Of a DNA stretch of 64,000 nucleotides, positions 1 to 11,606 are shown piece by piece (position 1 is the first letter of the stretch; each line of letters opens with the position of its first letter). Origin of the DNA: Astropecten irregularis (lineage: Eukaryota; Echinodermata; Asteroidea; Paxillosida; Astropectinidae); NCBI GenBank assembly GCA_963971285.1, contig OZ020252.1:8779662-8843661 (forward strand). The letters run 5' to 3'. A program made the translations under genes and the position numbers. Under the pieces are notes generated by a model. That model was given only the letters and a program-made list of their open reading frames with translations, had not been told where the DNA came from and did no database searches.

Positions 1-1
1 A

Positions 2-405
2 ATTCACCCCGCTGACCCCAGCTAGCTTGGTGGCCTAGCGGTATGGCATCTGCACTAGTAAGCAGGAGGTCGTGGGTTCGAATCCTACCTATCCAGCATT
101 TGATTTTTTCACGTGCTCTCACAAGCACTGAGTATACAGTGCTCATCCACTTCGGTGAAGGGAAAGCCTAATTTGCATATTATCTATTTCCTGACCAAAA
201 ATCATTTAATATTCATGATTTACTGCGGTACCCGCAGCTATATTGGATTCGATTCACCCCGCTGACCGCAGCTAGCTCGGTGGCCTAGCGGTATGGCATC
301 TGCACTAGTAAGCAGGAGGTCGTGGGTTCGAATCCCACCTGACCCAGCATGTGAGTTTTTCACGTGCACTCACAAGCACCGAGTAAACAGTGGTCATCCA
401 CAATC
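2..405 (+). repeat. Tandemly duplicated tRNA-derived SINE-like unit
   Basis: Two copies about 250 bp apart (2-156 and 252-405) share a tRNA-like head. The A-box-like TGGCCTAGCGG lies near 31 and 281, and the B-box GGTTCGAATCC near 76 and 326. The following region, with CACGTGC and CACAAGCAC, is also shared. The copies differ by scattered substitutions, so the duplication is not brand new. No mature tRNA is claimed, because the heads continue into non-tRNA sequence. Confidence 0.6.
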
Positions 406-803
406 TGATGTTATCACTTAATGTACATGTATCTCAATTCATCCACAGTCAAAGAAGGCTGCATCGAGGTCCCACTCAGTTGAGGATAGGTAAGAGCAAA
501 AGTATCTGGTTCCCTTTTGTTAATTTAGAGCAGTCGAAGGCCTTTTCACTCAACAAAAATTGCCGGGTTATAACACGGATCCAAACCGTGTACAACCTGG
601 GGTCGATTTCGCAATGGTATCGATGGTAACTTGAGCATGTTGAGATATGAAGGATAATTCATTGTATTTCTTAAGTAGGGCTGCAATGCAGCATAAGTCC
701 TACGAATGATGGTAAATTTCGATGAGTTTGGTGAAATTGACCACTGAATCAATAGGCCTACGTGACTGATTTTCACACTATGACATTTTAACACAGCATG
801 GAC

Positions 804-1052
804 CAGGGGCCATATTCACGGCATTGCTTAGCAAACAAACTTTTGCTAAGCATGACATTTCTGTGTCAATAAAAAACAGGGTTAACAACAAAAATTTCCA
901 TGTTTTGTGTATCGCTTGTGATTGTTCTTTGGCTGTTTTTCACTGACCATGAACATCAAATGAAATTTGTAACGGTGATTTGTTTTGCTGGGCAAGACAT
1001 TTTTGTGCTTAGCACATTTTTGTGCTGAGCAGCTCCATGAAATTGGCCTCTG
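804..1052. mobile_element. MITE with CAGGGGCC ends
   Basis: The termini CAGGGGCCATATTCAC and the complement of ATGAAATTGGCCTCTG form inverted repeats. The interior carries the family words GCTTAGCA and TTTGTGCT. Related copies lie near 2796 (partial), 14410, 14993, 25600, 38500, 40086 and 40693. It is non-autonomous, with no coding capacity, and lies in an intron of the PLEKHA8-like gene. Confidence 0.6.
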
Positions 1053-1170
1053 TACCCATGTCATTATTTTAGTCAATGAGTAATTTGCAGGAGTTTGTAT
1101 AAAACTATGTTGGTTTTCAGTATAAAGTGTTCTTTCGTCTCTCCACCGTCATGTCTCTGCCACCATTTTA

Positions 1171-1441
1171 GGGTTGGCGTAGCGGTTCTTTCCTCGCCTT
1201 TCATCTCTGCGGACCGGGTTCAAGTCCGTCTCGGTCCACAAGTAGATTGGGTTTTTAGTCCCTACCTGGTTCTGTGGGTTTTACCCAGAATATTACTCTG
1301 GGGTTTTCCTCCCACCTCTAAAACTGTATCATCTTTCCATAAAAAGGTTTCATCTGGCTTTCGAGCAACAGTGCCTAGGGCGCTTTTGAGGAATCCTTGA
1401 TGTCATTACCAGAAATAAATAATAATAATAATAATAATTTT
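1171..1441 (+). mobile_element. tRNA-derived SINE with (AAT)n tail
   Basis: A tRNA-like head (GTTGGCGTAGCGG; B-box-like GGGTTCAAGTCC) is followed by a body with TACTCTGGGGTTTTCCTCCC and a tail of ATAATAATAATAATAA. A second copy with the same head, body and tail is at 31029-31315. The tail stops immediately before the 3' splice site of the PLEKHA8-like exon that begins at 1445. Confidence 0.7.
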
Positions 1442-1444
1442 CAG

Positions 1445-4400
1445 GTACACTCCACCGCAAAGCAAGTCCGGTATACAAACCAGGTACAAGAACTTGGAGG
1501 ACATTGCCGCTCGCCCCAAGCCCAACAGAACCAGGACATCACACAGCCATTCCTCCTCCTCCTCACCGACCACACCAACTTCCGGCGTAACCATACCACT
1601 GACGGACAAAACGGAGGCCGCCCACGTGACCAACTCAGGCGACCAAGTAGGTGGACAGATCCAGAATTCTGTAGTCCAAGAAGCTGAAGTGAAGAAAACT
1701 GTGTTGGAAGTTGCCATGGAGCATCCTTCCATGACGGAGAAGCCGAGGATTCCAACGTTCTTCTCCGACATAAAAATCAAGGACCGGTAAGGTTTGATCA
1801 CCTGGGTGCCGTACAACCTGGGCGCTGTACGGCATGGTCAGTTGTGAAGTTTCTGTCTTATTTGTTTCAATGTCCCTTTTTTATGGTTTCTTTTGGGGTT
1901 TCAATATGATCTGTAAACTTGGTAAGGGTTCCTACCATTATACAATTATCACATGGTTTGAGAGTAGACAGTCGAATCTAACTCCCGAGGTGTCAGAAGA
2001 TCAAAAATCTTGTGAAAAGATTTGAAAATACTGTGGCTGAGTTAGGAGAGCCTGACCTGAAGGCTTTTACCTTTGAAAATGTTCCTGCTAGGATCGAAAT
2101 GCGTCAGGCCCTCCTTACTCCAAACATTTGATATATTTCAGGTCATTTTGGCTGATGATTGAGCAGTTTGCAGCAGTTTATTACTTGGAAAAATACTGTG
2201 GGCGGTTTTCACTGTTTTCTCAAAAAGTGGGCTCCGTATGGGCCTGGACATTTCACAGATGACTTTGACTGTATCTTTCTTGATATTTTTGCCCACGAAT
2301 CTGCATTAACTTTCTTTGACAAAATAACAAATTATGAAATTACCTTTAATTTTGAATAAACATTTGCACACATCAGATTCAGTGACGCCCATGGGGGATG
2401 GAATAACAGCTTCAGAACAGAAATCTTCCTGGATGTCTGTTCACAAATCATTGAAATATTTGGTGAGTTGCTTCACATCAGAGGTATTGTTACATGAAAT
2501 GTTGATTTCCTTTAATAACTCGAGGACCTTACCCTAACCTTTTATGTCATATTGTCTGTCAACTTTATGAAATATTTGATGGCGTCCTACAAAGATGGGT
2601 CTATTAAAGGTACATTACGGGATTGGTAACATACCAAAACAGAAATGTTCACAGATTTACGTGTAACTTTCAGGGTATGAAGATGATGATTGTAGAAACA
2701 TACCGTTAAAATATTTACACCTGAAATGGTGTATTTTTCCAGAAATTAGTAGAACAACGACCGAAAACAGTTTTGATCTCGGGGTAGGTAAGTTGTTAAC
2801 CCTGTTTCCATGAAGACACAAATGCCATGCTTAGCCAATTTTTGTGCTAAATAGTGCCGTGAAATTGACCCAAGAAAGCAACGAGGTTAGTTTGTGGTCT
2901 TACTCTTGCTGTGAGACATGTTTGTTGAGAGAGTGGAAAATATCCGGCTTCTAGGAAGATAAATGCCTGCTCCAGTTTTATTGGAGCAGGCAGAAAATCA
3001 TTTCCATGTAGGATATCGAAATCTTTCTTGGAGCAGATCCAATGACATGAAGTACAGTGGCAATAGGCAGATTTACTGAGCAAAGAATAACACAATCATT
3101 TGAAAATTATTGTTAAAAAAAAAGAAGAAGAATTTTTTGTAAAATACAGTATGGAACTGAATCTCTTCTCAGATAAGATGGGGGCCACAGCGTTTGCTCC
3201 GGTCAAGATGGACATGAATGGCAACATTAAGGTCAGTATAATCCGTCACTTATCTCTGTCCATCTTATTGTTCAAAAATGATCTGTGAATTGGATCGGTG
3301 AAGAGTTATGTCTATGAATATTCATACAGGTCATCTGTTATGACCCCTAATAGTTCGCGCTGTAGATATTTTTCACTGCAAATGTTCATCCGATCCTTCA
3401 GTCATTGTTTGAGCTACACTATCAAAGAGAAACGACCACATATTTAAGTTTATAGTATTTGTGCATGTATAGAATTGAATTTACTGAAAAATGTAACCTC
3501 TGACAAAGATCCTGCTAGGATTGAAACGTCAGGCCCTCCTAATTCCAAGCGTTTGATATATGTCAGGTCATTATTTGGTTCAATGAGCAGTTTGCAGCAG
3601 TTTATTACCTGGTACTTGTATTGAAAATAAGAATCTTAAGGGCTTTTCACACTATCCAAAATCTCAGGGTTGCAACCGGATCGAACCCTGAGATTTTTTC
3701 TACCCTTTTCACAATTGAACATTTTCAACCCCGAGCCAACCCAGCTAGGACAGCCTAGCCGGATCGAATTAAACCCTGGTAGGGAGCAGGGTTGAAAATC
3801 TCAACCCGGTTCCAAACTGCATTTTGGGCCTGTGTGACGCGTGATCTGTGTTGTATGAGCCGGTTCACCATATACGGTAGTGTGAATGTTGCGTCTCTTT
3901 GATCCGGTTCAAAAACTTGCCGGGCTGAACCGGGATGGATCCGGGTTGGTTTCAACTCGGATCGAAAAGGAGATAGTGTGAAAAGGCCTTACGACAGTGT
4001 TTATAATTAGGAGTCATGGTGGAGTAAAACTCTTAAAGATGTTTACACAAATACAGGTTCTTCTTGAGCTTGGTTGTATTAACCCTTGTGCATTAAATGT
4101 ATCCTATTAGAATGATTAAGGTGACGGCCTATGCTGCTAACATAGTTGAGTTCAGTTGATACAGTCCTAATTCTTTGATTCATCTTCGTGTGTAGAAATT
4201 ACGGCAGAAGTATTCAACGGACCCCTCGTCGTTTCCAACTCTACAGTCCATTGTCCAGCAGGAGACGAGAAGCAAGACTCATAATGCTAAAAACTCTGCA
4301 ACAGATGCCCTTATGTGGCTTAGGAGGTGAGGACTTTACCCCAATTTATGCGGCTTCGGATGCGGCTCACCTTTAAAACATTATGTAGCCCAAGCCGTTC

Positions 4401-6103
4401 GACATCCAACACCATCCAATGCATTCCTGTACCAGAGGTGAGAAGTGTACCTCAATCTATATGCGGCTTTGGATGTGGCTTACCTTAATAGCATATTTAA
4501 CCCTAGCCGTTCGACATCCAATACATTCCAGTACTGTAAACCCATGGTGTGCCATATGGGGGATCTGCTTTAATACCCAACTCGGCTTAATCCTAGCATT
4601 TAACTAGAGCTGCTTACCACACACTACCACAGTCTCCACTGGGGAACTGGATCATAAACCAAGTATTTCCTTGAAAACCACTCTGGTGTGTATTGTGGTA
4701 TTCAGGATTCCACACTTACCGTATGTGGTATGCAGGTCTGAGGTGGGTTAGGGTTAATCACACGCACAGTGATTGGCGTTATTGTCCAGACTAGATAGTT
4801 TAGTTACCGTACAGGCGCTCTACCAAATGAGCCATCCAGCCAATTATCTTTGTTCGTTTGGCAGTCATGGCTTCTGACTTTTGGGGTCACCACCAACGTA
4901 GGGCTGGATGGCTCAGTTGGTAGAGTGCCTGTACGGTATTCAGGAGGTTGCCGGTTCTAATCTCGCTCCTGTCAATTTTGTTCACTTTTCAATGATATCA
5001 AATATCCAAGAGACGTAAAAAAAAAGGTTTTCTTTTATTGCACTTTTTCCGTTATACATTCAACTCAAAATGTCACATTTGCAAGATGGTACACCTTGTT
5101 TTGTTCATAAACTTTGTACTCCAGGGCCCTTGAATTCCTAAGAGAGTTCTTATTGGAAATACAACAGGGAGAGAAAGACCTAGCTAAAGCAGCCACGGCA
5201 GCTTACAAGAGATCTCTACAAAGATACCATGGATGGGTCGTACAAGGAATCTTCTCGGTAAGGATGAACAACCATACTGAAGCTAAATGTACCAATTATG
5301 AAAAGAAATTGCATATATGACGACATTACAGTGCGGTTGTATTTTACCAGCTGTGTGTAATTTAAAGGTAATATTATACTTTGTTTTTTATCAAAGAAAT
5401 GCAGATTCATGGGCAAAAATATCAAGACAGGTACAGTAATAGTCATCTGTGAAAATTTCAGTCCCATACACTGCCCACTTTTTGAGAAAACAGTGAAAAA
5501 CGGCCACAGTATTTCTTAAGTCTTTTCTCTTTTATGTTTGATCTTTTGAAAGATCAAAATGATTTTCGGTCATTGTTTTACTAATTTTTTGATAAATACA
5601 CCATTTCAGGTGGAAAAATGTTAACGGTATGTTTCTACCACCACCATCTTCATACCCTGTAAGTTATACGTAAATCTGTGAACATTTCTGTTTTGGTTTC
5701 TTACCAAAAGTATGATACTACCTTTAAAAGCTCTTTTGGGGCATTTTTTTCTCATTTTGTATGATACCCATAAAATCAAACACATTTCAGAATGAGTTTC
5801 ATAGTAACCAAGTCGGTGAGTTTTAACTAATTTTCTTCATGATTAGAGGCCCTCTTTAAGAATGCATGTTCATGCATGTCAGTGTCTTTCTTGTTGTCTG
5901 CTTCCCAGCTTGCAGTCCGGGCAGTACCATACTACGATGACTTCCTAAAGTGTTTGCTGACAAACCCCGAGGACTCGGAGAATGGTGGGGAGCAGGTTGT
6001 GTTGGAAGACCTTCAAACCGCCTTAGTACCTCTGGGTTATGTGGTGGATGAACTCAAGCAATTTTACGACAAGGAAAACCTGGAGAACCATGCCAGAGTC
6101 TGA
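1445..6103 (+). CDS. PLEKHA8: PLEKHA8/FAPP2-like glycolipid-transfer protein (3' part)
   Basis: Six exons join in phase: 1445-1786, 2377-2462, 3173-3231, 4196-4326, 5125-5257 and 5909-6103. They give the last 314 residues; the 5' exons, expected to hold the PH domain, lie left of the window. The first exon encodes a Ser/Thr/Pro-rich linker ending in IPTFFSDI. The rest is a whole GLTP fold: TEIFLDVCSQIIEIF, then APVKMDMNGNIK, DALMWLRRALEF, YHGWVVQGIF and VRAVPYYDDF. The family's headgroup-binding Asp, Asn and Lys (in MDMNGNIKK), Trp (MWLRR) and His (RYHGW) are all present. By family knowledge such proteins bind PI4P and ARF at the trans-Golgi and move glucosylceramide. All introns are GT-AG. 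A stand-alone GLTP gene is less likely because of the linker. Transposons fill the introns. Confidence 0.94.
1996..2351 (-). mobile_element. MITE-A copy interrupted by a MITE-B
   Basis: MITE-A words (AGATCAAAAATCTTGTG, AATACTGTGG, TTTGCCCACGAATCTG, ATTACCTTTAA) run in reverse orientation. They are split at about 2043-2189 by a different repeat (MITE-B) containing GATCGAAATGCGTCAGGCCC and GCAGCAGTTTATTACTTG. The copy ends about 25 bp before the exon starting at 2377. Confidence 0.65.
2603..2871 (-). mobile_element. MITE-A variant half plus CAGGGGCC-family fragment
   Basis: From 2603, TTAAAGGTACATTACGGG begins a variant MITE-A half (CAGAAATGTTCACAGATTTA, GAAACATACCGTTAAAATAT) ending in TTTTGATCTCGGGG. 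At about 2796-2871 follows a half copy of the CAGGGGCC family (CATGCTTAGCC, TTTTTGTGCTAAATAG). Confidence 0.55.
3501..3612 (+). repeat. MITE-B repeat fragment
   Basis: It carries the words GATCCTGCTAGGATTGAAAC, GTCAGGCCCTCCTAATTCC and GCAGCAGTTTATTACCTGG. The same word set recurs at 2043-2189, 15467-15622, 19191-19330, 43381-43450 and 48567-48650. Confidence 0.55.
3639..3989. mobile_element. Inverted-repeat element with GGGCTTTTCACACTATC ends
   Basis: The left end GGGCTTTTCACACTATCC pairs with the right end GATAGTGTGAAAAGGCC. The interior is filled with variants of GGATCGAACCCTGAGA and GGTTCAACCC, including an inner inverted copy. About 350 bp, non-coding. Confidence 0.6.
4803..5000 (+). mobile_element. 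tRNA-gene-bearing repeat, two heads in opposite directions
   Basis: At 4810-4845 a reverse head reads CTCTACCAAATGAGCCATCC. At 4900-4980 a forward head reads GGCTGGATGGCTCAGTTGG, then GGTATTCAGGAGG, CCGGTTCTAATC and TTGTTCACTTTTCAATG. The family recurs many times; a typical copy is about 400 bp with the tRNA-like part in its middle. B-box substitutions make a functional tRNA unlikely. Confidence 0.6.
5362..5727 (+). mobile_element. MITE-A, full length
   Basis: The copy starts TTTAAAGGTAATATTATACT and ends GTATGATACTACCTTTAA. The interior includes CAGATTCATGGGCAAAAATA, CCCACTTTTTGAGAAAACAG and a central palindrome around GATCTTTTGAAAGATC. It lies between the last two exons of the PLEKHA8-like gene. 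Confidence 0.8.
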
Positions 6104-6340
6104 AGTGAACAGTCGGACAACTCTTCAACGGTTTAGTTAAACAGGAGGTTAGTGACCTTATGTAGAAGTACCGGCTAGCAGTGAATGTGGAATTGACGAT
6201 CTTTCTATATGAGAGACGAGATGGAACAGACGCTCCCAACTCAAGTTCCTTTTTTGGCACATCCTCATATTCATACAGATTCTGTTTCGCGCGCGGTTCA
6301 CGAAAATGAACCAAACAGAATTTGTTCAGATTTGAAACAA

Positions 6341-6485
6341 GGGGCCGATTTCATCAAACTTACGACGCGTCACAGAGTTAAGAGGCATCCTTCTATGGAC
6401 TCATCGCATCTATGCAACGCGTCGCAGCTATGACGCGTCGCAAATCGAGTTGCGACGCCTCGCGGAGCTTTATGAAATCCGCCCC
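6341..6485. mobile_element. Short foldback with GGGGCCGATTTCATCAAAC ends
   Basis: The left end GGGGCCGATTTCATCAAAC and the right end TTTATGAAATCCGCCCC are inverted repeats. The interior repeats the word GACGCGTCGCA in both directions. It lies just past the PLEKHA8-like stop codon, perhaps in the 3' UTR. Confidence 0.6.
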
Positions 6486-6821
6486 AGAGACATGGAACAG
6501 GTTGTAGGACATGTAGTCTATGAGGTGATTGGAATGTCCCAGTGTCTGGGGTTGATCAGCTTTTTATATAGTCAGTATGATATATTTAACAAAATGTGAC
6601 CAGGGACAATGCGGTTAGATGGTTAACTTTGGTTGTAGTCCTTTGTCATCACCATAACAGTACTTAAAGCGGCAAAGCATTGAAACAGTAAAAGCATTGC
6701 TTACTACCACTTAACACGTTCTTGATGACATTATTGTCACCAGACGAGTTCTGATTCTGACTTGGAGATCACTTTGTGCATTAATGTTGCATATATGCAG
6801 CTAGGTCAACAACACAAGGGC

Positions 6822-7269
6822 GGGCTATGTTCAGATACAGTAGTCCGGAGACCGAAAAAGGTCTACCCTTTGCGGTCACAGCGGGAGGTAAACATTTTAT
6901 CCCAAACCCCTTGCGTCCATACTACACAGGGTTAAACTGAGAACGGTCAATCTCTGGTGTTTAGAGGTCACTCGTGTCAAATTACTCCAAAACCGAACTT
7001 CCGTCTATTCACAAGTAGTGACATAAATCACCCGTGAGTTATGCACTTGCTCGCGGTCAAGCTAAACCGGATGTGGTTGACATAGACCGTTCAGATGTCT
7101 TAATGCTAATTTGTAGACCGGTCTACATAGTCTAGACCGTCCCTCCTTGACGGTCTAAGTTTTCGAGTTTTTTTAACAGTCTATCGTAGACCGTTCAGAC
7201 ACAAGTAGGTAGACCCTTAGGTTTAAACCCGAAGATAGACCTCTTTTAGTACTGTGCCTGAACAGCCCC
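6822..7269. mobile_element. Inverted-repeat element with GGGCTATGTTCAGATACAG ends
   Basis: The left end GGGCTATGTTCAGATACAGT matches the complement of TACTGTGCCTGAACAGCCC. The interior repeats GTAGACCGTTCAGA and GGTCTACC words. No coding capacity. Confidence 0.55.
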
Positions 7270-7326
7270 CAATGAGAGTCTCTTTTTGGTACCATTACCT
7301 GCCATGTGGTCAATTAATTCCACAAT

Positions 7327-7792
7327 GGGTACATTCAGACAGCGTTTTAAATTTGCTAAAATCTCTGTTTCATCCCTATCGGTTTAACAAATTATGTCGG
7401 AATGCTCTAAAACAGTTTTATAATTAAAACTGATTACTGCTAAAACGAGTTTACTGCTAAAACGCTGCATTATGTTGAGAATAACTTTCCGACATCCTGT
7501 TTCAGCGCAGCAAAGCCTGGCAGCTGGTTACGTAACACCTATTGTGGCGCGCTTGTTTATATTCAGCACACAGATTAATTCGCACACTTTTATTTCATAG
7601 CTGGAAGTCTGTATGGGGTCGAGGCACAGTGGGTCACCTCTTAAAACCAAAAATAATACCGATCGGTTTTAACTGCAAACAGTAAAACACTGTATGGACG
7701 CAACAGAGTTTTTAACTTTACGACTTACCCCCTGCGGTTGCTGGGCGGTTTAACTCAATTGGTTTTAAATTAATGGCTGTCTGAACGTACCC
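7327..7792. mobile_element. Inverted-repeat element with GGGTACATTCAGACAGC ends
   Basis: The left end GGGTACATTCAGACAGCG pairs with GGCTGTCTGAACGTACCC. The interior repeats variants of GTTTTAAAC and GCTAAAAC. About 465 bp, non-coding, 58 bp from the preceding element of the same style. Confidence 0.6.
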
Positions 7793-8179
7793 ATTCTCCA
7801 CAGCCACTAAACATCTTACGGATCCCATGGATCATAAATGGGGTATCAGTGGTATTTTACAGTATGTAAATTTATACATGTAGGTTAAAGCTTTAATAGC
7901 TAAAGCCTCCAAACCTGGCATTTAGCAAGCCAATGATTTGTGTCTTTGTTTTTAAACTCAAGTGATGTTTAGGCTTAAAAAAAAACCAATATTTTTCCTG
8001 GAAACATGTCCATACAATTAGTGGGTATGTGGATTTTTAGCTGTGTGTAAGGAATTGATGCATGCATACATGTATAAATGTATGATACGATGTGTATTAA
8101 AGGGTTTCTTTGGCTGATCATTTCTCATATCAGTTCATTTATGATATGAAGATCTGACACGGCTTATTTCTTTGAAAGG

Positions 8180-8450
8180 AGAACAAAGAAAAATTTAATG
8201 GAGCGGGATTGGAACAAGTGATCTCCGGAATATTGTACTCGCGTTTTACCATTTGAGCTATACAGCCCTATGTCGGTGTTGTCCCTTATATAGTCAATTA
8301 TCTTTGTTCGTTTGGCAGTCAGAAGCCATGAAACCACTCACATACCGCCATATCCCAAATTGGGATGTACCAGTATGTGAGTGGTTTCATGGCTTCTGGT
8401 TCGAATCCCGCTCCAGTCAATTGCTTCTTTGTTCACTTTTCAATGGCATC
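8180..8450. mobile_element. Chimeric tRNA-bearing repeat with foldback
   Basis: The reverse tRNA-like part (GGAGCGGGATTGGAAC, TTTGAGCTATACAGCCC) joins a perfect foldback in which GAAGCCATGAAACCACTCAC and its complement face each other across about 8320-8400. A forward B-box GGTTCGAATCCCGCTCCAGT and GTTCACTTTTCAATGG follow. It looks like two head-to-head copies with material lost between them. Confidence 0.6.
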
Positions 8451-8605
8451 TTATTTCAGTTTAAAAGTAAGATGAGGTACCGGTACATGGAGTACGTTTT
8501 TTATTCCTTTGTAAAATACCGTCTGTCGTGCATGCCATCTTCAAGGAAGGATATAGATACTTATTAAACAATATAAAATTGATAACACACAAATAAAATG
8601 AAATC

Positions 8606-8632
8606 AGGCTAAATGAAATGAAATGAAATGAT
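8606..8632 (+). repeat. (AAATG)n microsatellite
   Basis: About five AAATG units stand in AT-rich non-genic DNA. Confidence 0.6.
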
Positions 8633-8717
8633 GGCACATCTTTTTGTGCACAAATGAATTGTGCTAGTGGTTTGTTACACTGATTACTCTACTGTTATGC
8701 TTACAGACATCGCAGTC

Positions 8718-9084
8718 TTAAAGGTAGTATCATGCTTTGGTTTTTGTCAAAGAAATACAGATTCATGGGCAAAAATACCAAGACAGATACAGTAACAGTC
8801 ATCTGTGAACATTTCAGTCTCATATGGTGCCCACTTTTTGAGAAAACAGTGAAAAACGGCCACAGTATTTCTTAAGTCTTTTCTCTTTTATTTTTGATCT
8901 TTAAATGAACAAAAATAATTTTGGTCAGTGGTTTTACTGTTTTTCTGGCATGTCTGGATAAATACAGCACTTCAGGCAGAAACATTTTAAGGGTATGTTT
9001 CTACCATCACTATCTTTGTACCCTGTAAGTTAAAATGTGAAAATTTCTGATATGGTTTACTACCAAAGTATGATACTACCTTTA
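8718..9084 (+). mobile_element. MITE-A, full length
   Basis: It runs from TTAAAGGTAGTATCATGCTT to GTATGATACTACCTTTAA, with the usual interior words. The two ends are near-perfect inverted repeats, and TTAA is present at both edges, consistent with a TTAA target duplication. Confidence 0.8.
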
Positions 9085-9688
9085 ATTTGCACACAACTAA
9101 AATGTGTGTGAAAATGTTGATTTTAAAAGCTATTATTTTGCTCAATTCAGTCATAACACATTTTGGTTTGCTTTCGTCATCCCTTTTTGAGTGCCATGAA
9201 AGTTGTTTTATCCTTTCAGTTGATATTCTAAGGCAAAACAAGAAACACCTCCAGAAAATGAAATGAATTTTTAAAAATGCTGAAAACAGATTCCTCCCGA
9301 CTCTACATTTTGCAAAAATTAGTACGAAAATTTCTACAATGTTGATTTTTTTCGTATTTAACTTCCTTGCATTATTTTGTAGTTGTACATAGGCAATTTT
9401 AGATATGGAATTATAACATGTTGATTTTATCATTCTTGGTCAATTTTGATGAGGTTTTGAGTTGAACATAAAATTTGGTACAAAGACAGTGGGCAATTAG
9501 TCAAGGCGTAAGCTACAATCAAAATTATTTTAAATTCTGAAAACTGGGTGAAAGTATAAACAGTAAACCTACATGTAGCTATAGGGTTGAACTCACATGG
9601 TTTAATATTATACTCGGTTCAGGGTAGTGACATAGCATACTTGAAATACAAATCAAGTTTGTCTCATAGTACGGTAGTCAGCCAGTTA

Positions 9689-10040
9689 TTAAGGGCATGT
9701 ACAACATTGATAACAAACCAAAACAGAAATGTTCACAAATTTACTTATAATTTTAGGTTATGAAGATGGTGCTAGTAGAAACATATTGTTAAAACATCTC
9801 CGCCTGAAATGGTGTATTTATCCAGAAAGGGTAAAACCAAATACCAAAAACATTTTTGATCTTGGCAAGATCAAAAATCCTTCTTTATGTTTTATTATAA
9901 GAACAACTGATTTTCGTGGGACTCCGATGTCGGATTGAGCTTTAATTTTCACAGGTTTATTATTTCATGTACATGATGGATTAGACAAAGTGTGAGTGGT
10001 GTTCTGTCACCTTTACCAACGTTGCACACACCCTTTTAAG
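9689..10040 (-). mobile_element. MITE-A variant subfamily
   Basis: The edges read TTAAGGGCATGTACAACATT and GTTGCACACACCCTTTTAA. The left interior matches MITE-A (CAGAAATGTTCACAAATTTA, ATGGTGTATTTATCCAGAAA), but the right half is a separate sequence with TTCACAGGTTTATTATTTCA. Copies of this variant are near 26450, 34895 and 37107. Confidence 0.6.
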
Positions 10041-10431
10041 GTAATCCTTTGTATAGGAGTTTATTAACTATGATTGGTATAGGTTGAGCAAAGGTGGGTA
10101 CATGTAAGTCTTGCCATCTTACAACATTCTCTGTTTGCGCTTTGACCTGTGCAGATTTTAGCCAGTCATGTCACATTGAACAGCAACCACAGACGTCATA
10201 TTAAAAAAATCTGGACTTGCAACGCTTTTGTATCAACTGAAGCTGGCGGCCATCTTACCGTGCCAGATACAATGCAGTACCTATTGTTGCCAGACAGATT
10301 TAACTAACAATTTAGAGGGCGTCTTTGTATTAGCTTTGTATTCAGCCCTCCGAGATGGATACTTGTGGTTTCAGTGACCTATGCGGGCATATCATATAGG
10401 GGGGAAAGCGAGTCCTGATTTTGTTGAAACT

Positions 10432-10797
10432 GAAAGGCAGTATGAATCATACTTTGTTTTTAATCAAAGAAATACAGATTCAAGGGCAAAAATATCAAGA
10501 CAGATACAGTAACAGTCATCTGAAAATTTCAGTCCCATACGGTGCTAACTTTTTGAGGAAACAGTGAAAAACGGTCACAGTATTTCTAAAGTCTTTTCTC
10601 TTTTATTTTTGATCTTTTAAAAGATCAAAAAGATTTTCGGTCGTTGTTTTACTAATTTCTGGATAAATACACCATTTTAGGCGGAAACATTTTAACGGTA
10701 TGTTTCTACCACCACCATCTTTATACCCTGTAAGTTATACGTAAATCTGTAAACATTTCTGTTTTGGTTTCTTACCAAAGTATGATACTACCTTTAA
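10432..10797 (+). mobile_element. MITE-A, full length
   Basis: It runs from AAAGGCAGTATGAATCATAC to GTATGATACTACCTTTAA. The central palindrome is GATCTTTTAAAAGATC, followed by GTCGTTGTTTTACTAATTTC. Confidence 0.8.
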
Positions 10798-11456
10798 AAA
10801 ACAGTCAAAATGTTACCCATATCAAATTTTTAATAACTCACCAGACACACGGTAAAAAGACCCTAAAAATACCTGGATTTACGTGGTAGTTTTTTTGGCT
10901 GGCTAATTAGTGGTAATTTGTAATTGAAATTACCCATTTTATTGTCATTGCATTTTTTTTGCAACATGCTCTTTAAGCTCAACGGTGACATGATTCTGCT
11001 TGTAGCCAATGAACCCATTCAAAATCAGTTCAGTAACATATAGATATTTTTTCTCTCACAAAAGTGGCAACTGACGTAAATTCTGTACATAGTGTAATGA
11101 ATAGAATGAATTTTATCTCGTGAAATCGGGGCTAATGTATAGTACACAGTACAAGCAATAACAAACTCAGCATGTTGTTAAGGCAGTTTGTGTACGGTAC
11201 ATGTATAATACAACATACATGTAGGACATAGTTGCTCATGACAATGTCCCGAAACAAATTTGTTTACTACTGATTACAAAAAGACAATCTGTGTATATCG
11301 TATATATATACACATTTCTCAACTGAGTTTGACACAAAGTCAAACAAATTTGAGATTTACTTGTCTCTCTGACATTTCAAATAGGATAATACATCAACTG
11401 AGTTTTGTTACGGTCTGGGCCCAATTTCATGGAATTTGTAACAGTTAACAGAGCCT

Positions 11457-11606
11457 GGGGCAGATTTCACTAAAGTCTTGCGATCATCGCTAGGTCCAAA
11501 TCCATCGCTAAATGGAAAATTCCTACACAAATTTGCGATCAATTTTCCGTTTAGCGATGGATTTGGGCTTAGCGATGATCGCAAAGCGTTAGTGAAATGG
11601 GCCCCT
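11457..11606. mobile_element. 150-bp palindromic element (GATCATCGC words)
   Basis: The left half GATTTCACTAAAGTCTTGCG and onward is mirrored by CGCAAAGCGTTAGTGAAAT. The interior words TTTAGCGATGGATTTGG and CAAATCCATCGCTAAA form a near-complete hairpin. A sister copy is at 48861-49009. Confidence 0.7.

Noticed and set aside
8987-9433. 148-codon minus-strand open frame
   Set aside because: It is AT-rich, overlaps a MITE-A end, and has no recognisable motif or splice partner.
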